Source: Chitinophagaceae bacterium IBVUCB1 (GTDB taxonomy: Bacteria; Bacteroidota; Bacteroidia; Chitinophagales; Chitinophagaceae). From it: a stretch of DNA of 64,000 nucleotides. The position numbers and the translations under genes were made by a program. The notes beneath the pieces were generated by a model. The model was not told where the DNA came from. It did no database searches and saw nothing but the letters and a program-made list of their open reading frames with translations. Shown one piece after another: positions 53,436 to 62,880 of the stretch; the first letter of the stretch is position 1, and each line of letters starts with the position of its first letter. Location of the stretch: contig NFUW01000002.1 in NCBI GenBank assembly GCA_002127285.1, positions 505,744-569,743 of the forward strand. The letters run 5' to 3'.

Positions 53436-53518
53436 ATCCCGCCTTTATTCACCCTTTATTCTTCATTTTCTATAAAATTGCTTTATACCTTTACTTAAAA
53501 TAATAACTTATATAATAT

Positions 53519-54694
53519 ATGAAGAAAAGTATATTGGTAATGCTTTTATTACCATTTCTGTCATTTGCTCAAGACGATTTAATTAAAAAAGTAGAAAGCA
53601 ATAAGAGCGATAGTGCAAAAAACAAATATAGGTTTACAGATAAAATAAATCTTGAGAATACAGCAGTGAAAAATCAAGGTAGCTCCGGTACATGTTGGAG
53701 TTACAGTACCAATTCTTTTTTGGAAAGTGAAATGGCGAGAATGGGTAAAAAGCCTGTAGATATTGCCGAAATATATACTGCCAGAAAAGTGTACGAAGAA
53801 AAAGCGGATAACTATGTACGAATGCATGGTGCTGTAAGCTGGGGTGATGGAGGTTCTTGCCACGACGTGATTAATATTTTTGCCAAATATGGTGCAGTAC
53901 CTCAAAGTGTATATAACGGGCTTAATTATGGTACTACAAAAAATAAATTTGGCGAGTTGCAAGCCATACTAAAAGGCATGCTGGATGCAATAGTCAGAAA
54001 TCCTAACGGCAAACTAACTCCCAATTGGAAACGTGCATTTAATGCTGTATTGGATGTGTACTTAGGAGAAGTTCCTCAGGAGTTTTCTTATAATGGCAAG
54101 CAGTATACACCGCAAGATTTTGCTAAAAAAGTAGTTGGTATTAATCCTGCAGATTACATTGAATTATCCTCATTTAACAATGTACCGTATTACAAGCAAA
54201 CGATACTAATGGTGCCGGATAACTGGAGTTGGGATAAAGTTTATAATGTAAAAATGAATGATATTACTGAAACTATCGATAATGCTTTGCAAATGGGGTA
54301 CACTGTAACATGGGCAACAGACGTTAGTGAAAAATATTTCAGTTGGAAAAACGGGGTTGCTTTTGTGCCAGAAAAAGAATGGGAAGATATGGATGAAGAA
54401 GAGCAAAAAGCATTGTTTAATGGTCCCAACGATGAAAGAAAAATAACGGCAGCCATTCGTCAGGAAGCTTTTGATAATTATAGTACTACAGACGATCATG
54501 GTATGCACATTGTTGGTTTGGCTACAGATCAGTCTGGCAAAGAGTATTACATTGTAAAAAACTCTTGGGGAGAAAAGAACGATTATAAAGGATACATGTA
54601 TGTTACTAAAGCTTATGTTAAATATAAGACTACAGCAATATTACTACATAAAGCGGCTGTCCCATCTGACATAAGAAGTAAATTAGGTATCTAA
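53519..54694 (+). CDS. Exported C1 peptidase (PepC/bleomycin hydrolase-like)
   Basis: Papain-family cysteine peptidase of 391 residues with a signal peptide (about 1-17, MLLLPFLSFAQ), so it acts outside the cytoplasm, unlike most PepC enzymes. The catalytic triad is complete: Cys in KNQGSSGTCWSYST (about residue 60), His in TTDDHGMHIVGLA and Asn in IVKNSWGEK. The helical insert and YTPQDFAKKVVGI are PepC-like. The usual C-terminal self-blocking tail is not identifiable; the end is AVPSDIRSKLGI. ATG start; single gene with hairpin terminator. Confidence 0.9.
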   Translation: MKKSILVMLLLPFLSFAQDDLIKKVESNKSDSAKNKYRFTDKINLENTAVKNQGSSGTCWSYSTNSFLESEMARMGKKPVDIAEIYTARKVYEEKADNYVRMHGAVSWGDGGSCHDVINIFAKYGAVPQSVYNGLNYGTTKNKFGELQAILKGMLDAIVRNPNGKLTPNWKRAFNAVLDVYLGEVPQEFSYNGKQYTPQDFAKKVVGINPADYIELSSFNNVPYYKQTILMVPDNWSWDKVYNVKMNDITETIDNALQMGYTVTWATDVSEKYFSWKNGVAFVPEKEWEDMDEEEQKALFNGPNDERKITAAIRQEAFDNYSTTDDHGMHIVGLATDQSGKEYYIVKNSWGEKNDYKGYMYVTKAYVKYKTTAILLHKAAVPSDIRSKLGI

Positions 54695-54720
54695 CAAAAA
54701 TTGGTTATAAGACAGTAATA

Positions 54721-54749
54721 AAAAAGCGCCATATCGAATGGCGCTTTTT
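54721..54749. terminator. Bidirectional hairpin terminator
   Basis: AAAAAGCGCCAT-atcga-ATGGCGCTTTTT between the rightward C1 peptidase gene and the leftward T9SS gene. A perfect stem with A/T tracts. Confidence 0.88.
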
Positions 54750-54766
54750 ATTTAATAATGATTTTG

Positions 54767-57733
54767 TTATCTTATTAGTGTAACATTACCTTGTTTGGTA
54801 AATCTTTTTCCATTGGCATTAATAGCGTCTATAGTATAAACATATACGCCCAATGGCTGTGGTTCGCCGTTATATGTACCGTCCCATCCCTTGTCTATGT
54901 CCGCAGTCTCAAATACTTTCACTCCCCATCTGTTGTAAATAACGAAATTTTTAAGAGTTGCATCTCCACGTCGTATTATTTTAAACTTGCCATTTGCCGA
55001 ACCCGGAGCAAATGCATTAGGCATATCCAATATACTTTCATCAGATACTAGTATTGTGATGGAATCTGTAGTAGTACAACCCGATTCCGTTGTCGCATTC
55101 ACAATGTACTTTGTATTAACGATTGGTTTTGCAACAGGGTTTGATATGTCAGCCCTTGATAATCCAAGTGGAGGAAACCAAGCAAAATATGTGCAATTGC
55201 CAGATGGATCCATCTGATAAGATTCACCGGGATATATTCTAATTGAATCGGGTAAGAATAAACGGCCTGCAGGTTTTACTATGATTTTTACCCGGCCAGT
55301 ATCATAGCATGAGTTTGTATCTACGGCATATACAAAATATTGCTGTGTATTTAGTGGTGTGGCTACGGGATTAGTAACAGTAGTACTGCTTATGCCAAAA
55401 TCAGGATACCACCTGAATGATTTAATGCCATTTCCTTTTACTGATAATGGTACTTTTTCTCCGGGGCAAATTATAGAATCGCCTGTAACAGTGATAAAGT
55501 CGGCTGGAAACACGGTTATTTTTACAGAATCTTGTGCAGTGCACCCAGCACTGGTAGAGGCAGTTAATGTAAGAGTTGTTGTTTGTTTTGCGGTAAATAT
55601 CGGTAACAGTATAGTAGCATTATTTAGTGATGAGCCAGGAGTCCAATTTAAATCAAAAGGATACGTTGATGGGAAAACGTACGCTTGTAGCCTGGTTGTG
55701 TCACCTTCGCACAAAGACTTATCATTACCCAGTGTTACGGTTGGCTGCGGCTGCACTTCAATGTCAAATTCCGCAATGCTGTCTTTGCCGGGACAATTGG
55801 GGTGTGTTGCGTTGATAATATATTTGTCTTTGCCTACGGGGCTTGGTGTAATAATCGGAGCCATGTCGTTTACATTACTGAATACGCCTGGTGTAGTTGA
55901 TGACCAAAGGAATGTATATCTGTTATCGCCTGTAACTCTTGTGTTTATAACGCTTCCTTCACATACTGCAGTGTCTACATTATGTAATACATAACCATCT
56001 AATACATCTACAAAAACAGTATCAAATGATTTACAGTTATTTAGAGATGAGCTAATTTCTACCGTATATGTAATATTGTTGGCAGGTATACATGTTGGAC
56101 CTTCTATTGTGTCCGAATTGAGGTAGGTTGCTGGTTTCCATTTGAACTTATAAGTTGTTCCCGGTTGTTTTACAACTCCAAGATTAAGCTTGAGGTTGTG
56201 AGCAGGGCATGTTAGTGTATCTTTTAGTTGTGTAAAGCCAGGACCATCTATCATGTTTACAATAACTGTGTCTTTATTTCTTTGGCAGTACGGGTTTATT
56301 GTGGATGTTACTACATATGTAGTTGTTAATCCGGGAGTAGCAATGGGGTTAGCAATGTTTGGGTTGCTAAGGCTTGTAATCGGAGAGCCCCCGGGCAATA
56401 CAGACCATAGAAAATTACCACCACCAGTTACATTAAGGTAGGCAGTTTGATTTTTACATATTGTAGTATCCTTAACAGCCTTCGTTACCGGCCATATGTA
56501 TATGGGGAGCGTAAAAGTTTGATACAATAATATTCCCGGAGGTCTGCATGTAGAGTCCTTTACTGTAATTATCAGGTTCTTTAAGCCAGAGTCTGCTACT
56601 GTTGGAGTCCATGAAAAGCAACCTCTGATAGAGTCGCTTATTTGGTTTGTATAGTTGATTGTTGCATTCGGAATGGAGAAGATGTGATTATCGTCGGCAA
56701 TCAATATTGCTCCGGTGTCTGTAGAACGTATTTCATAGCAAAAGTCTAATGTTTGTCCGGCACAACCATTTACCCTGTTTAGTGAATAATTGCCTCCTAC
56801 TATAGTGCTTAAAATCGGATTGACCGTAGGTACTACTGAACTGCATGCTAATACCTGAACCTGTACATCTCTCATAATAGAGCCTATGAGTGTGCCATTC
56901 CGGTATTCTTTTGTTCTTACAGTTACAGTACCCGGGCCAATTACTGCAGGTGTAAATGATAAGTTCCCCGTTACTGCATTAGTAACAAAAGTATTGTTGG
57001 TTTGAAAAGGATTACTCGGTATGCTTAATGGAGGTACTTGAGCAGGGGTAAGTAATAATGGGGTTGGTGCTGTAATACAACTACTTCCCGTCAGTGGATT
57101 CAATATTTCTGTTGATAAGGAATCACCATTCGGGTCAATAGCTCCATTGTTGTAAGTGGTTGCCTGATTAATACAGGCATATGGAACCGGTTTTATTGAA
57201 AAATACGGCGAGGAGTTGCCCTGGGCAATTTGATTATTAAATGTTGTTTCCAAATAAAGGTTTCCACCTGGTATATTTAAACTATAATTTCGTGCACTTA
57301 TCCAAATAGCAAACTTCCATTTCGTACATCTGCTTGGTAGCTGGACGACTGTTGTATACCACCATTCTCTGTAGCCGGGTATGGCAGACGATGTACTTTC
57401 GCATTTTGTAGGATAGCCTGAACAGCCTGCTGCTACTGGTGACCCATTAGGCCTGCCATCGGGTAGGTTGCCAGTCCATTTATTCATCACAACAGATGAA
57501 CTGAATGTACTGCAAGAATCATACATGCACAGGTTTTGTGTTGCATATGCATCAATCCCATTGCAATCTCTATAAAACTTTAATATAAAACGATATGTTG
57601 AGTCTGCTATCCATTCATATACCAATTCGCCACCTGCACAGTGGTCGGCTTTTGCCTCAAATGGATTGCTCGTTACTGAAAAAATTGTCAGAACGACGGC
57701 TAATATTAATTTACGGAGATTCATTGTTGGCAT
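54767..57733 (-). CDS. Large secreted gliding-motility C-terminal domain protein (T9SS type B)
   Basis: Exported protein of 988 residues. Signal peptide about 1-29. An N-terminal beta-sandwich begins DHCAGGELVYEWIADSTY and contains YRFILKFYRDCNG; this "H-x-A-x-G-E" start is shared with the next gene. The long middle consists of many Ig/PKD-like repeats, each ending in VVPTVNPI-, ITSLSN- or NPVATPL-type linkers. The C-terminal sorting domain is DMPNAFAPGSANGKFKI, FVIYNRWGVKVFE, GWDGTYNGEPQPLGVYVYT. Probably an adhesin or surface structural protein. ATG start at 57733; no enzyme domain recognised. Confidence 0.85.
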   Translation of the reverse strand: MPTMNLRKLILAVVLTIFSVTSNPFEAKADHCAGGELVYEWIADSTYRFILKFYRDCNGIDAYATQNLCMYDSCSTFSSSVVMNKWTGNLPDGRPNGSPVAAGCSGYPTKCESTSSAIPGYREWWYTTVVQLPSRCTKWKFAIWISARNYSLNIPGGNLYLETTFNNQIAQGNSSPYFSIKPVPYACINQATTYNNGAIDPNGDSLSTEILNPLTGSSCITAPTPLLLTPAQVPPLSIPSNPFQTNNTFVTNAVTGNLSFTPAVIGPGTVTVRTKEYRNGTLIGSIMRDVQVQVLACSSVVPTVNPILSTIVGGNYSLNRVNGCAGQTLDFCYEIRSTDTGAILIADDNHIFSIPNATINYTNQISDSIRGCFSWTPTVADSGLKNLIITVKDSTCRPPGILLYQTFTLPIYIWPVTKAVKDTTICKNQTAYLNVTGGGNFLWSVLPGGSPITSLSNPNIANPIATPGLTTTYVVTSTINPYCQRNKDTVIVNMIDGPGFTQLKDTLTCPAHNLKLNLGVVKQPGTTYKFKWKPATYLNSDTIEGPTCIPANNITYTVEISSSLNNCKSFDTVFVDVLDGYVLHNVDTAVCEGSVINTRVTGDNRYTFLWSSTTPGVFSNVNDMAPIITPSPVGKDKYIINATHPNCPGKDSIAEFDIEVQPQPTVTLGNDKSLCEGDTTRLQAYVFPSTYPFDLNWTPGSSLNNATILLPIFTAKQTTTLTLTASTSAGCTAQDSVKITVFPADFITVTGDSIICPGEKVPLSVKGNGIKSFRWYPDFGISSTTVTNPVATPLNTQQYFVYAVDTNSCYDTGRVKIIVKPAGRLFLPDSIRIYPGESYQMDPSGNCTYFAWFPPLGLSRADISNPVAKPIVNTKYIVNATTESGCTTTDSITILVSDESILDMPNAFAPGSANGKFKIIRRGDATLKNFVIYNRWGVKVFETADIDKGWDGTYNGEPQPLGVYVYTIDAINANGKRFTKQGNVTLIR

Positions 57734-57830
57734 CTTGAGATGTTTAAAAATACAACTTTACAGATATATTCTTGCTATATAGACTCTGTTTTATTCAAGT
57801 TTGTTGGGCATTTTTAAGCGTTTTTTAATA

Positions 57831-57858
57831 AAAAAAGCCGGTATTGAAACCGGCTTTA
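57831..57858 (-). terminator. Terminator after the 1073-residue T9SS protein gene
   Basis: AAAGCCGG-tattgaaa-CCGGCTTT; leftward reading continues into T6, so it terminates the gene ending at 57881. Confidence 0.85.
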
Positions 57859-57880
57859 AGTTTGAGTTAAAATATCTTTT

Positions 57881-60800
57881 TTATCTCACCAATGTTACAT
57901 CACCTTTGTAGGTTTCAACTTCACCATCGGGGTATGCTACACGTATCAGATATGTGTATGTGCCTGATTCCTGTGCCACACCACGCCATGTTCCATCCCA
58001 GCCTTTATTGCCGTTGTATACTTCTTGCCCCCAACGGTTGAATACCCTGAACTCTGCATAACGTTGGAATGTCATATTCGTTACTTTGAACAAGTCATTC
58101 TTACCATCGCCATTCGGGCTGAATGCTGTTGGTATGAACAGATTATCGCGATAGTCTATGCCTACACGTACTGTATCAAACGATACGCAACCATTAGTAG
58201 CAATACCACCTACTACATATTGTGTAGATTCCGTAGGCCTTGCTATAGGATAAGAAATATTCGGGTTGTTCAGTGATGATACCGGTGTCCAGTTGTAGAT
58301 GCGTGCACCGTTTACCATCAATTGTACACTCTGTCCGTACTTGATAACGGTATCTTTAGTCAGAATGTTTACAACTGGCAATGGCTTCACTTCTATGTAA
58401 GCATCAATTGTATCGTAGCAGAAGAGTTCGTCACCTACTTTTATTTTATAGAAAGTGCTCTTCTTAGGTTTAAGAACCGGGCTTGCACAGCGGTCGCAGC
58501 TTGCAGACTCGTGAGCAGATTTGAACTGTCCGTTCTCAAACTCAAACCATTCAAAGTAAGTACCGTTCTTAACAGACAACGGTGCTGTTTCACCAAAGCA
58601 TATTGAAGTGTCTTTGGGTAACACATAGAAATCGTGTACGGGTACTACGATGTCCATCGTGTCTTCTATCAAACAGCCACTATTACCAAATGTTTGGATT
58701 GTATAACGTGTTGACTTAGAAACATAAGACAATGGCTGCTTGCTTGTACTGTCTGACAAGTACTGACCAGGCCTCCATTTAAAATCGAATGGCAACCCTG
58801 GAGCTTTATTATAGAAGAACTTAAATACTGGACGTGCTGTTTTGGGTTTGATATTGGGATCTGCTGTAACATTACATACAGTCTGTACAGTATTGTTTAT
58901 AGCTTTTAATTCCAAACCTGAAACATATGTTGTTGGCATGTACTCTAAGATGGGAGGGTTACCAACCAGTGTGGAGCATGGGTCTGATGTTACTGCAGGG
59001 TTATTCGAATAACAAAATTCAATAATCAGATTTTTGGTTGTATCAATATCATACGGAGTGTCAAATGTAAACTTATGTGCACCGTTAGGGAAATATGTAG
59101 GACCTGTGGCTATAAATACAGGTATTAAGCCTGTTTCAAACCTGTTTGATGATAGTTGTTTGAAAGATGAATCAACACATTTTAATGAGATTGTGAAATT
59201 GGTAAACTCAAAGTTGGCTGGCAAAGTTGATTTTGCTGTTTCAAAAGATAGAGCACGAAGGGTTGCAGATTCGATACCATATTCTCTTAACTCGGTATTG
59301 CGAATTAAAAACTGATGCTTTGCAGTTCTGTTTTGGTAGGTATAAAACACAGAGGTATTAAGTCCTGCAGTATCATAAGAGAAACCACTACCAAAAATTG
59401 AAGAACCATAAATATCAATTGAATCCATAGTAGTTGGCAATGGCTGATTAGATGGGCCACAAGGTAAGTTATTTCGAGGACCACTACCTGTCAACAACAA
59501 ATCAAGTTGCAAATAGTCAGGGCGACACATTACAAATGGGTTTTGCTGAGGGAAGATATCTACTTTGTTAGTAGTGTCTGTAAATACGGTTACAGTATCT
59601 ATGCTTTTACAATTACCTGTTAATTCGGGAGAAGAAACGATGTATGATGTGGTGCTTGTAGGCGTTGCCAAAGGGTTATTAATATTGTCAGCAGATAAAA
59701 ACTTAGCTGGCCCTCCACTAATATCAGTCCATTTAAAAGAAGTAAGGTCTTCTGTACCTCTTACAAATAGCTGCTTTGGTTTAGGGTCAATATGGCATAT
59801 GGGTTGATCCTTGCCGGCATCAAGACCTGGTGTTACTCTTATTTTAACTACAACAAAATTCTTTTGTACAATAAGAGTACCCGTACTATTACATGTAGAG
59901 TCTTTTGAAACAATTGTTACAGAAAAATCACCTAATTGATTTGGCCCTGGTGTCCATGAAAATACACCTGTTGCAGTACTGGTTCCTTGTCCTGTAGCAT
60001 TAAACGTATAACCGGAAATATTAGAGTTTTCTGTGCTTAGATAAACTTTGCTTGTTGTATTGTTTGCAGTGCCTTTTACTGTAAAACTGATATTGCTACC
60101 AGGGCATGCCAATATGCGTTTCTTGTCTGTTTGCAAATATGCACCAGTAATACTTAATGGTGTAGTATCTATAGTAGGAGGAGGGTATGTACAGTTCAAT
60201 ACGTTTACCTCACAAGTACGGCGGATATAGCCAGTTAATACTTTCGATTTTGGGTCGTACTCATCGCACTGAAAGTCAAATGTATAACGACCTGCGTTAG
60301 TAGGTGTAAAGTAAGCAGCACCAGTCAAAGAGTCCATCCTCCAAGGGTTAGATGCGGCTGAACCAATAGGGTCGGCTAAAGTATATGGAGGAGTAAATGC
60401 TAACCAAGTAGGAGCAACAGTAGGATTGTTGTGTGTATAGTGTACAATATTATATGTACGCATTGAGTCATTATTCGGGTCGCCGGGGCCATTCAGGAAT
60501 ACTGATGGCTGATTGTTACACAAATAAGGCAAAGGCTCTGTTGTAAAGCGTGGTGTACTGTTGTTATACTTGACAACGTTATTCAGCATACATTCTATAT
60601 AAAATGGCTGATACCATGGTACGTTATTCAGGTTGTTTGAAGTACAACAACTCCAAAACCAGAAAGTCCAGTCTGGTTGAGCATAGGGTAGCGTAAATAT
60701 TGCAGATGAACGCACTCTCTCGAAGCCTATTGGTTGAGTTGTAATAGGTGTGTAGCAAGAGTTTAGCTTTTTAAATGTGTCACAAAGCTGGTCTAAAGTA

Positions 60801-61102
60801 TCTATAGATACTAAAGATAATGTAACCCCACCTTGTGCACCAGGCAAACCCTGTGTTACAGCTGTTTGGCTACGATAGCTTATTGTAACGCCCGGAAAGA
60901 GTGTAGCGAAGTTAATCACATCACAGGCTTTGTATTGGTCAAAGAATATTTCGTACTTATATTCTGTAGTACCTGTACATCCGTCAAGACCTTGACCAAT
61001 ATAGTTGATCCAAATGTCGCCGGCTGCAAAGTGGTCTGCCTTTGAAGTTTTGCCAAATAATATCAGCAATACCAGTAATAATAGCTTGTAACGAATCTGC
61101 AT
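57881..61102 (-). CDS. Very large secreted gliding-motility C-terminal domain protein (T9SS type B)
   Basis: Exported protein of 1073 residues. Signal peptide about 1-22 (LLLVLLILFGKTSKA). An N-terminal domain begins DHFAAGDIWINYIGQGLD, similar to the preceding gene. Ig-like repeats follow. A middle domain (about 600-720) contains AKHQFLIRNTELREYGI, LRALSFETAKS and HKFTFDTPYDIDTTKNLIIE, a module that recurs in Bacteroidota surface proteins. The C-terminal sorting domain is FIPTAFSPNGDGKNDLFKV, FRVFNRWGQEVYN, GWDGTWRGVAQESGTYTY. Likely surface adhesin. It is not separated from 54767-57733 by other genes, which fits a paralogous pair. Confidence 0.86.
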   Translation of the reverse strand: MQIRYKLLLLVLLILFGKTSKADHFAAGDIWINYIGQGLDGCTGTTEYKYEIFFDQYKACDVINFATLFPGVTISYRSQTAVTQGLPGAQGGVTLSLVSIDTLDQLCDTFKKLNSCYTPITTQPIGFERVRSSAIFTLPYAQPDWTFWFWSCCTSNNLNNVPWYQPFYIECMLNNVVKYNNSTPRFTTEPLPYLCNNQPSVFLNGPGDPNNDSMRTYNIVHYTHNNPTVAPTWLAFTPPYTLADPIGSAASNPWRMDSLTGAAYFTPTNAGRYTFDFQCDEYDPKSKVLTGYIRRTCEVNVLNCTYPPPTIDTTPLSITGAYLQTDKKRILACPGSNISFTVKGTANNTTSKVYLSTENSNISGYTFNATGQGTSTATGVFSWTPGPNQLGDFSVTIVSKDSTCNSTGTLIVQKNFVVVKIRVTPGLDAGKDQPICHIDPKPKQLFVRGTEDLTSFKWTDISGGPAKFLSADNINNPLATPTSTTSYIVSSPELTGNCKSIDTVTVFTDTTNKVDIFPQQNPFVMCRPDYLQLDLLLTGSGPRNNLPCGPSNQPLPTTMDSIDIYGSSIFGSGFSYDTAGLNTSVFYTYQNRTAKHQFLIRNTELREYGIESATLRALSFETAKSTLPANFEFTNFTISLKCVDSSFKQLSSNRFETGLIPVFIATGPTYFPNGAHKFTFDTPYDIDTTKNLIIEFCYSNNPAVTSDPCSTLVGNPPILEYMPTTYVSGLELKAINNTVQTVCNVTADPNIKPKTARPVFKFFYNKAPGLPFDFKWRPGQYLSDSTSKQPLSYVSKSTRYTIQTFGNSGCLIEDTMDIVVPVHDFYVLPKDTSICFGETAPLSVKNGTYFEWFEFENGQFKSAHESASCDRCASPVLKPKKSTFYKIKVGDELFCYDTIDAYIEVKPLPVVNILTKDTVIKYGQSVQLMVNGARIYNWTPVSSLNNPNISYPIARPTESTQYVVGGIATNGCVSFDTVRVGIDYRDNLFIPTAFSPNGDGKNDLFKVTNMTFQRYAEFRVFNRWGQEVYNGNKGWDGTWRGVAQESGTYTYLIRVAYPDGEVETYKGDVTLVR

Positions 61103-61357
61103 AAATTGCGATAATTAATGATGATTTACGAACTCTTAAAAATAAGTCATTTAACTCATTTCAGGTAATATAGACACAAATATTTACTACTGTGTTGGGT
61201 AAGTAGGGTAAAAATCTTGCTTTGTTAAGCATTTTTAGTAGTTAGGCTATATATATATAACGGTCTAATGTATTTTATATGGCTATCAAAAAACATAATA
61301 GTACAGGCTTATTTAGTATGCATTTTTCTGATAATTTGCCTCAAAATAGATTATAAC

Positions 61358-62002
61358 ATGAAAAAGATAGGCATATTAGGTTCTGGGGCAGTAGCCAAAG
61401 CATTGGGTAATGGTTTTTTACAGATGGGGCATCAGGTAATGTTGGGTACAAGAGATAGCAGCAAGCTGAATGAATGGAAAAATACAGCTGGCGAAAATGC
61501 AAGCATTGGCAGTTTTGAAGAAACGGCCAAATTTGGCGACTTGTTGGTATTGGCAGTTAGCGGCAGGGTAGCGGCGGATGTAATAGAAGATGCAGGGCCG
61601 CAGCACTTCTTGCACAAAACTGTGATAGACCCAACGAACCCCATAGCAGAAGCTCCGCCAACAGATGGGGTGTTGAAGTTTTTTACAACAGACGAATCGC
61701 TGATAGAAATATTACAGGCACGCTTTCCTGAAGTGCATTTTGTAAAAGCCTTCAATAGTGTAGGTAGCGCGTTTATGTTCAATCCATCTTTTAAAGAGGG
61801 TAAACCATCTATGTTTATTTGTGGTAATAATAATACAGCTAAACACGAAGTGAGTGGCGTACTCGATCAGTTTGGTTGGGAAGTAGAAGATATGGGCAAA
61901 GCAACAGCAGGCAGGGCTATAGAGCCATTATGTATGCTTTGGTGCATTCCCGGATTTCTGAATAACCAATGGTCTCATGCATTCAAGTTGCTGAAAGCAT
62001 AA
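61358..62002 (+). CDS. NADPH-dependent F420 reductase-like / NAD(P)-binding protein
   Basis: About 214 residues from ATG 61358 (MKKIGILGSGAVAKALGNGFL), a Rossmann GSGAVAK motif; the frame opens 30 codons earlier with a hydrophobic stretch that I do not believe is translated. Further motifs are MLGTRDSSKLNEW, LLVLAVSGRVAADVI, VIDPTNPIAEAPP and VKAFNSVGSAFMFNP, all F420H2:NADP+ oxidoreductase family. Bacteroidota generally lack F420, so another substrate is likely. Single gene with a hairpin after the stop. Confidence 0.85.
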   Translation: MKKIGILGSGAVAKALGNGFLQMGHQVMLGTRDSSKLNEWKNTAGENASIGSFEETAKFGDLLVLAVSGRVAADVIEDAGPQHFLHKTVIDPTNPIAEAPPTDGVLKFFTTDESLIEILQARFPEVHFVKAFNSVGSAFMFNPSFKEGKPSMFICGNNNTAKHEVSGVLDQFGWEVEDMGKATAGRAIEPLCMLWCIPGFLNNQWSHAFKLLKA

Positions 62003-62033
62003 ATCACCCCATACACGTTATTTTAGTTTATAT

Positions 62034-62070
62034 ATTCCCCCGTCTGGTATTTATGTACGGGGGAATTTTA
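62034..62070 (+). terminator. Terminator after the F420-reductase-like gene
   Basis: ATTCCCCCGT-(N13)-ACGGGGGAAT followed by TTTTAATTTT. Ten paired bases, a strong factor-independent terminator. Confidence 0.85.
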
Positions 62071-62083
62071 ATTTTACAACAAG

Positions 62084-62875
62084 ATGGAACCAATCATATC
62101 AATATCCAACCTCTGTAAGCAGTACGGAGAAAAGACCGTATTAAATAATATCAACCTCGATGTATATCCGGGGCAGGTGATAGGCTATATAGGACCCAAT
62201 GGCGCGGGCAAATCTACTACCGTAAAAGTGTTGACTGGTGTAATACAAGACTATACAGGCCATGTACAGGTAGCTGGCAAAGACCTGCGAGAGAACCTGA
62301 TGGACATCAAACGGATGATAGGTTATGTACCCGAACTGGCAGAACTGTATGACCTGCTGACACCACGCGAATACCTGCATTTTACTGGTACACTCTACGG
62401 TATGGAGGCAAGCCTGATTGAAGAACGTATGGTGAAGATGCTCGACTCTTTCGGGTTGGCAGATAATATAGACCAGCGTATGGATAGTTTTTCCAAAGGT
62501 ATGCGGCAGAAGGTGCTGCTGGCATCGGGCTTGCTGCACAATCCGTCTATTGTGATACTGGACGAACCCTTATCGGGCTTAGATGCGAATGCGGTGATAT
62601 TGGTTAAAGAGCTATTGCAACGCTTGAAGCAGGAAGGTAAGACTATCTTCTACTGCTCTCATATGATGGACGTGGTAGAAAAAGTTTCAGACACCATCGT
62701 GTTGATAGACAAAGGCACTATCATAGCCAATGGTACTTTTGCAGAACTGCGTGCAGGCAGTGGCGAATCGCTGGAGCAAATATTCTCGAAACTGACGATG
62801 GCAGATAACCTGATAGAAAAAGCTGGCAGTCTTGCATCAGCCATGACAAATAATAACACCAACGAACAACTGTAA
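62084..62875 (+). CDS. ABC transporter ATP-binding protein
   Basis: ATPase of 263 residues: Walker A IGPNGAGKST, Q-loop YVPELAELY, signature SFSKGMRQKV, Walker B IVILDEP, and H-loop CSHMMDVVEK (switch His). Most like the CcmA/NatA group of export ATPases (IISISNLCKQYGEKTVLNNINLDV). A weak TAATTTTA box is about 7 bases before the ATG. The permease gene starts 6 bases after its stop, so the two form one transporter. Substrate unknown. Confidence 0.92.
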   Translation: MEPIISISNLCKQYGEKTVLNNINLDVYPGQVIGYIGPNGAGKSTTVKVLTGVIQDYTGHVQVAGKDLRENLMDIKRMIGYVPELAELYDLLTPREYLHFTGTLYGMEASLIEERMVKMLDSFGLADNIDQRMDSFSKGMRQKVLLASGLLHNPSIVILDEPLSGLDANAVILVKELLQRLKQEGKTIFYCSHMMDVVEKVSDTIVLIDKGTIIANGTFAELRAGSGESLEQIFSKLTMADNLIEKAGSLASAMTNNNTNEQL

Positions 62876-62880
62876 GCGAT

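Noticed and set aside
61358-62002. Evidence for coenzyme F420 metabolism
   Set aside because: The Rossmann family is broad and no F420 biosynthesis gene is in the window.
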